A model generated the notes under the pieces. That model ran no database searches and had not been told where the DNA came from. It saw only the letters and a program-made list of their open reading frames with translations. A stretch of DNA of 17,325 nucleotides. Source: an uncultured Bacteroidales bacterium (lineage in GTDB: Bacteria > Bacteroidota > Bacteroidia > Bacteroidales > Bacteroidaceae). Positions 6,868 through 13,416 of the stretch are shown piece by piece; positions within the stretch are counted from its first letter, which is position 1; every line of letters begins with the position of its first letter. The stretch is taken from positions 1-17,325 of the forward strand of contig CACXLY010000082.1 in assembly GCA_902768605.1 (NCBI GenBank). The letters run 5' to 3'. A program made the position numbers and the translations under genes.

Positions 6868-7856
6868 ATGAAACAGAGAAACCACTCCTTCGACATCCTT
6901 TGCGGCATCTGCATCATCCGCATGGTGACGCTGCACATCATGGCTTTCTGCGGAGAGGACAAGCAGGACTGGTGGCTCGAAGTGATGCGTTGGAGTTTCT
7001 TCTTCATGAGTTTCTTTTTCTTCAAGGCCGGCTACTTCAACAAAGGCACGTCGAGCGGCACGGACCTCGACTACCTGAAGGACCGCAGCAAGCGCCTCTT
7101 GGTGCCCTACCTGATGAGCGGCCTCATCGGAGCCGTGGTCTATTTCAGTTTCTACTTCCCTTTGGTCGACAGGTACAAGAAGTTCGTTGAGCCGCTCGAA
7201 TGGAACCACATCTGGATGAAGAGCGGCTTCTACGGCAACTCGCCCATCTGGTTTCTCTTCTCGTTCTTCACCGTCTATATGATGGTGCGGTACATCGACA
7301 AGGTGAAGCATCTGTGCTGGCTCACGATACTCTTCCCGGCCATCAGTTACTGGGCATACCGGACGGGCAACAACGTGCCGATGAGCCTCGGCAACGTCAA
7401 CGCTTCAGCAGGGAGCAGGTGATGGCAGCGTCGTGGCTGATGGTGGCGATGTTCGTCGTCCTCGGTATCGTGGTGCCCGGCACTTACAACATGAGCCAGA
7501 ACCTCTTCACGGGTAACGCCGTGATGGCGGTCGTCAATGCCACCTTGATACTCTGCGGCTTGGCGGGCGTCCTGCTGACGTTGCAGGTGCCGCGGATCCC
7601 CTTGCTGTGCTTCATCGGCGAGCATAGCATGGTCTTCTTCATCTCGCACTATCCGATGCTTTATTTCTACAAGTTCATGCACCTTTCCTATGGCAGGAGC
7701 ATCTACGGGAAGACGGACGACGTGCTCATCCTCTTGCCCGTCATCTTCTGCCTGTGTGCCTGGCTTGTGCCCTACATCGAGCGCATCCCGTGGCTTAGCG
7801 GACGCTGGCCAGAGAAGCCTCGTGCAGTTCCAGCAGCCGAACCACGCCAAGACTGA
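6868..7856 (+). pseudogene. Membrane acyltransferase (Acyltransferase_3 family), frameshifted
   Basis: Integral-membrane O-acyltransferase of the type that acetylates surface polysaccharides. The first frame (6868-7422) has the start MKQRNHSFDILCGICIIRM, the histidine motif VTLHIMAF, FFFKAGYF, then DRSKRLLVPYLMSG and PIWFLFSFF, and stops after SLGNVNASAGSR. The rest of the protein resumes in another frame from FSREQVMAA (about 7410) through IGEHSMVFFISHYPM to PRQD at 7856. The join lacks the membrane-segment residues expected after SLGNVNA, so a small non-triplet deletion near 7400 is more likely than a single-base error. The ATG at 6850 lies inside the repeat; 6868 is preferred. It could be a true null allele, a phase variant or an assembly error. 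Confidence 0.8.
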
Positions 7857-8355
7857 TGGACTTCAGTCCGAAGTCTTCCGGCCTGACGTCCTGCCAGGGC
7901 AGCCACAGCACTTCGCCGGCGTCGTCCATCGCCGTAGCGCCCTCTGTCTCAGCAACCTTGCAGAGGAAGAAGAGGTCGAGAGTGGGGATGTCAAGTCCGC
8001 TGTAGCGGTACATGTTTGGCAGCGAGAAGAGGTAGCGTGCCTCGGCAACCGTGAGCCCCGTCTCTTCCATGACTTCCCGCCTGACGCCCTCTTCGCCCGT
8101 CTCAAAGCAGTCGCAGAAGCCGCCGGGCAGGTCGAGCGTCCCCTTCGCAGGTTCCTTGCTTCGCCGCACAACCAGCAGACGGTCCGTTTCATCGACAATG
8201 ACGGCCACCGTGGAGGCACTCGGATTCATGAAATACACGAAGCCGCAGGCCTCGCAACGCTTGCTTTTCTCGCTGTCCTCGACAAAGCTCTTCGATCCGC
8301 ACTTCGGGCAAAAAGAGAAGAGTTGCAACAGGTGATTTCTTTCTTTGTTAGCCAT
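7795..8355 (-). CDS. Zinc-ribbon Nudix hydrolase
   Basis: Predicted pyrophosphohydrolase; substrate unknown, although the NADH-pyrophosphatase/zinc-ribbon-Nudix layout suggests a nucleotide-type substrate. 186 residues from ATG 8355. Zinc ribbon: CPKC (C16, C19) and CEAC (C34, C37). Nudix box: G79-x5-E85-x7-REVMEETGL (93-101), complete, with the catalytic glutamates E97/E98 present. The longer frame to 8406 starts upstream of the -7 element and is rejected. Its 3' end overlaps the convergent acyltransferase pseudogene by 62 bp. It is divergent from the NfeD-like gene. Confidence 0.9.
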   Translation of the reverse strand: MANKERNHLLQLFSFCPKCGSKSFVEDSEKSKRCEACGFVYFMNPSASTVAVIVDETDRLLVVRRSKEPAKGTLDLPGGFCDCFETGEEGVRREVMEETGLTVAEARYLFSLPNMYRYSGLDIPTLDLFFLCKVAETEGATAMDDAGEVLWLPWQDVRPEDFGLKSISLGVVRLLELHEASLASVR

Positions 8356-8375
8356 ATTTTGATACTTATTGTTTG

Positions 8376-8406
8376 CAAAAGTAGCAAAAAGCGCGATATA
8401 AAGCAA
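8376..8406 (-). promoter_or_regulatory. Promoter of the Nudix gene
   Basis: On the minus strand, -33 TTG within 8404-8406, then about 20 bp, then the -7 element TACTTTTG (8376-8383), 20 bp before the ATG at 8355. Confidence 0.6.
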
Positions 8407-8413
8407 GTTTTCG

Positions 8414-8444
8414 TTGTCCGTTCCGCCTAAATTCGTTAACTTTG
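8414..8444 (+). promoter_or_regulatory. Promoter of the NfeD-flotillin pair
   Basis: TTG at 8414-8416, a 20-bp spacer, and TAACTTTG at 8437-8444: a near-ideal Bacteroidetes sigma-ABfr promoter. The ATG follows 45 bp later. Confidence 0.75.
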
Positions 8445-8467
8445 TACTTCGGAAAGCATTAAAGGAG

Positions 8468-8495
8468 TATTAACCATTAACATTAGACTATGAAC
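8468..8495 (+). repeat. Heptamer array at the NfeD-like start
   Basis: TATTAAC, CATTAAC, ATTAGAC, TATGAAC: four 7-bp units, the last containing the ATG at 8490. Confidence 0.65.
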
Positions 8496-9113
8496 TTCGT
8501 ACAACTGACAGACTGGTTTCAGGCGTTGCCTCCCTACATGCGCGCCTATTGGGTGATAGCCATCGCCGTTTCCATCATCTTCATCATTCAGATGGTACTG
8601 ACGCTCGTCGGGCTTGGCGATACCGATGCTGGCGGCGACCTGGGCGACTTCGATGCCGGCGGCGGCGACTTGGGCGACGGCAACGGCGACACGATGGATA
8701 CTGGCGGAGCCATTCAGCTCTTCACGATTCGCAACACGGTCAACTTCCTGCTGGGTGTCGGCTGGGGTGGCGTCTGCCTGAGCAGCGTCATCGAGAACCG
8801 CTTCCTGCTCGCCGTGGCTGCCATCCTTTGCGGTTGCATCATGGTGGCCGCCTTTATATTAATGTATAGACAACTGATGAAGCTCGAGGGTAACGGCAGT
8901 TATCGCATCGAGGAGAGCGTGGGGCAGGTCTGCGAGGTATATATCCGCATCCCCGGCCAGCGCAGTGGCAACGGCAAGGTGCAGATCAGTTTCCATGGCT
9001 CGGTGCAGGAGTTGCCGGCCCAGACGGAAGGCGATGCCATCCCGAGCGGCAAGAAGGTCAGGGTGACGAAGATTGTCAGCAAGAACCTCCTGATAGTGGA
9101 GCCTTTGGCCTGA
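8490..9113 (+). CDS. NfeD/YqiJ-like membrane protein with C-terminal OB fold
   Basis: Membrane partner of flotillins. 207 residues: TM1 about 20-41, a Gly/Asp-rich loop 42-72 (repeats of GGDLGD type), two further hydrophobic segments about 82-101 and 104-126, and a C-terminal beta-rich domain 135-207 (VGQVCEVYIRIPGQRSG, then GKKVRVTKIVSKNLLIVEP) of the OB type found in NfeD and YqiJ. The flotillin gene lies 139 bp downstream on the same strand, the classical pairing. Role in membrane-domain organisation is inferred from the family. No ClpP-class protease domain is present, so it is the short form. Confidence 0.8.
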   Translation: MNFVQLTDWFQALPPYMRAYWVIAIAVSIIFIIQMVLTLVGLGDTDAGGDLGDFDAGGGDLGDGNGDTMDTGGAIQLFTIRNTVNFLLGVGWGGVCLSSVIENRFLLAVAAILCGCIMVAAFILMYRQLMKLEGNGSYRIEESVGQVCEVYIRIPGQRSGNGKVQISFHGSVQELPAQTEGDAIPSGKKVRVTKIVSKNLLIVEPLA

Positions 9114-9115
9114 AT

Positions 9116-9211
9116 CGTGATGACGTTATTCCGTCCCGTGATGACGTTATCCCATTAAATCCTTAAGACGTTATCCCGTTCCGTTATGACGTTATAACGT
9201 TATGACGTAAT
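9116..9211. repeat. Array B: GACGTTAT units, mean period 22 bp
   Basis: GACGT recurs at 9122, 9143, 9167, 9188 and 9204, with spacings 21, 24, 21, 16. The first four span 66 bp, exactly three times 22. The end of the array is a tighter palindromic run, GACGTTATAACGTTATGACG. It sits between the NfeD-like gene and flotillin, so it would be transcribed within their mRNA. Confidence 0.7.
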
Positions 9212-9226
9212 GACGAAAAAGAAATT

Positions 9227-9248
9227 ATTAAATCATTAAATATTAAAT
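9227..9248 (+). repeat. ATTAAAT x3 before the flotillin start
   Basis: ATTAAAT at 9227, 9235 and 9242 (one extra base after the first), followed at once by CAAAATGG containing the ATG at 9253. Confidence 0.7.
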
Positions 9249-9252
9249 CAAA

Positions 9253-10629
9253 ATGGAACCCTTCTATCTTATTGTGATTGGAGTCGTCGTACTCGTCTTC
9301 CTTTTCATGGCCATCGTAAACCGTTATCGTCGCTGCCCCAGTGACAAGATTCTGGTTATCTACGGCAATCGCGGCAACAGCAAGAGCGCCAAGTGCGTGC
9401 ACGGCGGCGGTGCCTTCGTGTGGCCCATCATCGAGGACTATGCTTACCTTTCCCTGACGCCCATCGGCATCGATGCGAACCTGACAAATGCCCTGTCGAG
9501 GCAGAACATCCGCGTGGACGTGCCCTGCCGCTTCACCGTCGGCATCAGCACGGAGCCCGAGAGCATGCTGGCTGCCGCTGAACGCCTGCTCGGACAGACG
9601 CCCCAGCAGATTCAGGAGCTTGCACGCGACATCCTCTTCGGCCAGCTTCGTCTCGTCATCGCCACCATGAGCATCGAGGAGCTGAATTCTGACCGAGACA
9701 AGTTCCTCGAAGCCATCACGGCCAATGTCGAGGTCGAGCTGAAGAAAATCGGTCTGCGACTCATCAACGTCAACGTGACCGACATCAAGGACGAGAGCGG
9801 CTACATCGAGGCCCTCGGACAGGAGGCCGCCGCGAAGGCCATCAATGAGGCCAAGGTACGCGTCGCCGAGCAGGAGCGAAACGGTGAGATTGGTAAGGCT
9901 GAGGCTGTCCGTGAGACGCGTATCCGTACCGCCGAGGCGAATGCCGAGGCCGTGAAGGGCGAGAACGAAGCCAAGATAGCCATCGCCAACTCCGATGCCG
10001 TGCGTCGTGAGCGCGAAGCAGAGGCGCAGCGAAAGGCCGTGGCTGCCGAGAAGGTGGCCAGCGCTCAGGCGCTCGAAGAAGCCTACGCGGCCGAGCAGAA
10101 GGCTGAGAATGCGCGTGCCGACAAGGAACGTGCGAGCCAGCAGGCCAACGTCATTGTGGCTCAGGAGATTGAGAAGAGGCGACTCGTCATCGCTGCTGAG
10201 GCTGAGGCCGAGCAGAAGAGGGTCAATGCCAAGGGTGAGGCAGACGCCATCTTCGCCAAGATGGAGGCCGAGGCAAAGGGCTTGTTCCAAATCCTCACGA
10301 AGCAGGCAGAGGGCTACGACAAGATGATTCAGGCTGCCGGCGGCGACGCCACGAAGGCCTACACGCTGCTGCTTCTCGAGAAGCTCCCCGACCTTGTCAA
10401 GACGCAGGTCGAGGCCATCAAGGGCATCAACATCGACAAGGTGACCGTTTGGGACAACGGCGGCGGCGCTGGCGACGGCAAGACGAGCACGGCCAACTTC
10501 CTCGCTGGACTGATGAAGAGCGTGCCTCCCCTCAGCGAACTCTTCGACCAGGCAGGCATGGCGCTGCCCGAGTATCTGGCTAAGAAGAAAGAGGAAAAGA
10601 CCGAGTCGCCCAGCGAGGCTGAGGAGTGA
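9253..10629 (+). CDS. Flotillin-family SPFH membrane protein (YqiK-like)
   Basis: Membrane scaffold that forms large ring or cage assemblies with its NfeD partner. 458 residues. An N-terminal membrane anchor (residues 4-22, YLIVIGVVVLVFLFMAIV) is followed by an SPFH/PHB domain about 25-195 (VVIYGN-like strand, IDANLTNALSRQNIRVDVP, QIQELARDILFGQLR, LKKIGLRLINVNVTDI). A long Ala/Glu-rich coiled coil spans about 200-345 with many AEA/EAE repeats. The C-terminal region 350-458 includes AGGDATKAYTLLLLEKLPDL and a charged tail. Length and order fit bacterial flotillin of the YqiK type rather than HflK/HflC. Likely cotranscribed with the NfeD-like gene from the 8414 promoter. Confidence 0.92.
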   Translation: MEPFYLIVIGVVVLVFLFMAIVNRYRRCPSDKILVIYGNRGNSKSAKCVHGGGAFVWPIIEDYAYLSLTPIGIDANLTNALSRQNIRVDVPCRFTVGISTEPESMLAAAERLLGQTPQQIQELARDILFGQLRLVIATMSIEELNSDRDKFLEAITANVEVELKKIGLRLINVNVTDIKDESGYIEALGQEAAAKAINEAKVRVAEQERNGEIGKAEAVRETRIRTAEANAEAVKGENEAKIAIANSDAVRREREAEAQRKAVAAEKVASAQALEEAYAAEQKAENARADKERASQQANVIVAQEIEKRRLVIAAEAEAEQKRVNAKGEADAIFAKMEAEAKGLFQILTKQAEGYDKMIQAAGGDATKAYTLLLLEKLPDLVKTQVEAIKGINIDKVTVWDNGGGAGDGKTSTANFLAGLMKSVPPLSELFDQAGMALPEYLAKKKEEKTESPSEAEE

Positions 10630-10652
10630 TGAAGTGAAGCGTCAGCTTTTCC

Positions 10653-10762
10653 TTGCTGTGGGAAAGGCCAACGCTTGCTGTGGGAAAGGATGACGCTTGC
10701 TGTGGGAAAGTCCAATGCTTGCTGTGGGAACGGCTGACGCTTGCTGTAGCGTCGGTTCTTCC
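10653..10762. repeat. Array C: five units of exactly 22 bp
   Basis: TTGCTGTGGGAAAGG-type units begin at 10653, 10675, 10697, 10719 and 10741 with no indels; the fifth is diverged after TTGCTGT. The junction reads ACGC, ACGC, ATGC, ACGC at 10671, 10693, 10715 and 10737. It lies directly downstream of flotillin and upstream of the feoAB promoter. Confidence 0.9.
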
Positions 10763-10822
10763 CTCACGCGGCGTTGAAGTTTGCCCCTCGCTACATCATC
10801 TTTTTTAGGTATTTTTGTCATT

Positions 10823-10860
10823 TAGAGGCATGTGGCTGCTTGTCATGTGCCTCTTTTTTT
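10823..10860 (+). terminator. Intrinsic terminator overlapping the feoAB promoter
   Basis: AGAGGCA pairs with TGCCTCT (7 bp; intervening bases may extend it imperfectly) and is followed by a run of T to 10860. Probably terminates the flotillin transcript. The feoAB -33 element lies inside its loop. Confidence 0.65.
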
Positions 10861-10869
10861 GTATCTTTG
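10840..10869 (+). promoter_or_regulatory. Promoter of feoAB
   Basis: TTG at 10840-10842, exactly 19 bp, then TATCTTTG at 10862-10869. The start ATG at 10899 is 30 bp on. This places the in-frame ATGs at 10815, 10830 and 10845 upstream of transcription. No Fur-like palindrome is evident. Confidence 0.75.
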
Positions 10870-10898
10870 CAGCACGAAAGGGGTTTTTCTATACAACG

Positions 10899-13280
10899 AT
10901 GACACTCAGAGAACTTCATAGAGGGCAGTCGGCCATCATCCTCAAAGTGGGTGGCGAGGGGGCGCTACGGCAGCATTTCCTCGACATGGGCATGATACCC
11001 GGCACACAGGTGACGCTGCAGAAGTTCGCACCCCTCGGCGACCCGATGGAGCTGAGGATTCACGGCTACGAACTGACGCTGCGGCTCGCCGACGCTGAAA
11101 AGATTGAGGTACAGACCCTCTCTAACTCTCCCTTAAAGGGTGAGAAACTTGAAGCTTCCCCTATAAGGGGAGGTTTGGAAGGGTCTGTGAGTTGGGCTGC
11201 CTTCCCGCATCCGGGCTTCGGCGAAGAAGGTCGCTACCACGATGAGGACGCATTTCACCCCATTTCATCGGCAAAAAAGGGGCCGCTCACCTTTGCGCTC
11301 GTAGGCAATCAGAACTGCGGAAAGACCACGCTTTTCAATCAGCTGACGGGCAGCAAACAGCATGTCGGCAACTTCCCCGGCGTGACAATCGACCGCAAGG
11401 ACGGCATCATAAAGGGCCATCCCGAAGCCACCGTCACCGACCTCCCCGGCATCTACAGCCTCAGTCCATACACGAGCGAAGAGGTCATCAGCCGTCAGTT
11501 TATCCTGGACAACAAGCCGAGCGGCATCATCAATATCGTCGATGCCAGCAACATCGAGCGCAACCTCTACCTCACCATGCAGCTGATGGAGCTCGGCATG
11601 CCCATGGTGTTGGCGCTCAACATGATGGACGAGGTGAGGGGCAACGGCGGAACCGTCCGCATCAACCAAATGGAGCGGCTGCTCGGCATTCCCGTCATCC
11701 CTATCAGCGCCATGAAGAACGAGGGCGTCGATGAGGTGGTGAGCCACGCCATACACGTGGCGCGCTACAACGAAGGGCCTGCGCGGCAGGACTTCTGCAG
11801 TCCGACGGAGCACGGCGGCGCCGTGCATCGCTGCCTCCATGCCATCATGCACTTCATCGAAGACCATGCACAGGCCGCCGACATACCTGTCCGCTTCGCC
11901 GCCAGCAAGCTGATAGAGGGCGACAAACTCGTGGCGTCGGCGCTCAGCCTGACACAGAACGAGCAGGAGACCATCGAGCATATCATCTGCCAAATGGAGG
12001 AGGAGCGCGGCCTCGACCGTTGCGCCGCACTCGCCGACATGCGGTTCCACTTCATCCTGCAGGTCAGCCAGTCCTGCGTCGTGCATCCCGAGGAGAGCAG
12101 CGAGCACAAGCGCAGCATCCGCATCGACAAGGTACTGACCGGCCGCTACACGGCCATCCCCGCCTTCCTGCTCATTATGGCTGCGGTCTTCTACTTGACG
12201 TTCAACACGATAGGCGCTTGGCTGCAAGACCTTTTCCAGGAGGGCATCGACCGCTTTACGGAGCTGTCCGACGCCGCCCTGACTGAGTGGGACATCGCCC
12301 CGCCCATCCATTCGCTCATCATCGACGGCATCTACTCCGGCGTCGGCACGGTGCTCGTCTTCCTCCCCCTCATCGTCATCCTCTTCTTCTTCCTCAGCAT
12401 GCTCGAGGACACGGGCTACATGGCGCGCATCGCCTTCGTGATGGACCGCCTCCTTAGAGGGCTGGGTCTGTCCGGCCGCAGCATCGTGCCTCTGCTGATT
12501 GGCTTCGGATGCTCCGTGCCCAGCATTATGGCCAGCCGTACCCTTCCCAGCGAACGCGACCGCCGGCTCACCATCTTGCTCACGCCCTTCATGTCCTGCA
12601 CCGCCAAGATACCTATCTATGCCTTCTTCGCTGCGGCCTTCTTCCCGAGGCATGCAGCATGGGTGATGATGTCGCTCTACGTGATTGGCATCCTCGTGGG
12701 TATCGTCGTGGCGCTCGTCTTGAAAAGGACGCTCTTCCGCGGCGAGGCGGTGCCCTTCGTCATGGAGCTGCCAAACTACCGCATGCCCGTTGCCATGAAC
12801 GTCTGGCACCTGTTGTGGGACAAGGCGAAAGACTTCCTCTCCCGCGCCTTCACCGTTATCTTCCTCGCCAGCATCGTCATCTGGCTCCTCCAGACATTCG
12901 ACTTCCACCTCCAGATGGTGCCTGCCGAGGAGGCCTCCCGCAGTATGCTGGCTCGGATATCGAGCCTTGTCGCGCCCATCTTCGAGCCGTTGGGTTGCGG
13001 CGACTGGCGCGTGGTGACCTCGCTCGTCAGCGGTCTCTTGGCAAAGGAGGTCGTGGTGAGCACGCTCAGCACACTCTTTGCAGGCGTGACGATAACCAGC
13101 GTCTTCACCCCAGGCGTTGCCTTCACGCTGCTCGTCTTCTGCCTGCTCTATACGCCCTGCATGGCAACGATGGCCACCGTCCGGCGCGAGCTCGGCACCC
13201 GCTGGATGCTGTTCATCATGGTCGGACAGTGCTGCGTCGCCTGGCTCGTAGCATTCCTCGTCCACCTGATTGTCAGCTAA
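10899..13280 (+). CDS. feoB: Fused FeoA-FeoB ferrous iron transporter
   Basis: Inner-membrane GTP-dependent Fe2+ importer. 793 residues from ATG 10899, chosen because the promoter excludes upstream starts. FeoA SH3-like domain 1-72 (LDMGMIPGTQVTL). A linker of about 55 residues contains a translated palindromic DNA element (see 11111-11188). The G domain has G1 GNQNCGKT (136-143), G2 Thr163 in FPGVT, G3 DLPG (181-184), G4 NMMD (241-244) and G5 SAMKNEG (270-276). The membrane domain runs from about 430 with two Gate motifs, including GFGCSVPSIMASR and LTPFMSCTAKIPIY. A-B fusion is usual in Bacteroidetes. Downstream, 134 bp away, is the Cys-rich FeoB partner fused to a sialidase. Confidence 0.96.
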   Translation: MTLRELHRGQSAIILKVGGEGALRQHFLDMGMIPGTQVTLQKFAPLGDPMELRIHGYELTLRLADAEKIEVQTLSNSPLKGEKLEASPIRGGLEGSVSWAAFPHPGFGEEGRYHDEDAFHPISSAKKGPLTFALVGNQNCGKTTLFNQLTGSKQHVGNFPGVTIDRKDGIIKGHPEATVTDLPGIYSLSPYTSEEVISRQFILDNKPSGIINIVDASNIERNLYLTMQLMELGMPMVLALNMMDEVRGNGGTVRINQMERLLGIPVIPISAMKNEGVDEVVSHAIHVARYNEGPARQDFCSPTEHGGAVHRCLHAIMHFIEDHAQAADIPVRFAASKLIEGDKLVASALSLTQNEQETIEHIICQMEEERGLDRCAALADMRFHFILQVSQSCVVHPEESSEHKRSIRIDKVLTGRYTAIPAFLLIMAAVFYLTFNTIGAWLQDLFQEGIDRFTELSDAALTEWDIAPPIHSLIIDGIYSGVGTVLVFLPLIVILFFFLSMLEDTGYMARIAFVMDRLLRGLGLSGRSIVPLLIGFGCSVPSIMASRTLPSERDRRLTILLTPFMSCTAKIPIYAFFAAAFFPRHAAWVMMSLYVIGILVGIVVALVLKRTLFRGEAVPFVMELPNYRMPVAMNVWHLLWDKAKDFLSRAFTVIFLASIVIWLLQTFDFHLQMVPAEEASRSMLARISSLVAPIFEPLGCGDWRVVTSLVSGLLAKEVVVSTLSTLFAGVTITSVFTPGVAFTLLVFCLLYTPCMATMATVRRELGTRWMLFIMVGQCCVAWLVAFLVHLIVS
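11111..11188. repeat. 78-bp palindromic element inside feoAB
   Basis: Outer ends ACAGACCCT and AGGGTCTGT are perfect inverted repeats, with imperfect pairing inward. Two inner palindromic cores are CCCTTAAAGGG and CCCCTATAAGGGG. The length is 26 codons, so the frame is kept, and it is translated as QTLSNSPLKGE...SPIRGGLEGSV in the linker between the FeoA and G domains. It looks like a REP/MITE-type repeat unit captured in a coding region. Confidence 0.75.
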
Positions 13281-13281
13281 A

Positions 13282-13416
13282 CTCAGAACCTCAGATTATT
13301 CAGAATCCTCCGATTCCTCAGAAAACTCCGAACCCTCAGAAAACTCCGAATCCTCCGAATATTCAGAATCCTCCGAACCCTCAGAAATCTCTAATTCCTC
13401 AGAACACTCAGACTAT
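13282..13416 (+). repeat. 9-bp tandem array between feoAB and the sialidase fusion
   Basis: Fourteen consecutive 9-bp units from 13291 (TCAGAATCC, TCCGAACCC, TCAGAAAAC and variants), plus one weaker unit at 13282, with no indels. The final unit TCAGACTAT supplies the AT of the ATG at 13415-13417. The array fills the spacer from one base after the feoAB stop codon. Confidence 0.9.

Noticed and set aside
9184..10290. Minus-strand ORF opposite flotillin
   Set aside because: Leu/Gly-rich antisense shadow of the flotillin coiled coil; no start context or promoter.
10815..10898. Hydrophobic N-terminal extension of FeoAB (MSFRGMWLLVMCLFF)
   Set aside because: It is encoded by the terminator and promoter, upstream of the predicted transcript start; FeoA proper begins at 10899.
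11265..13265. 666-residue minus-strand ORF opposite feoAB
   Set aside because: His/Asp/Glu-rich composition typical of the antisense of a GC-rich gene; no motif.
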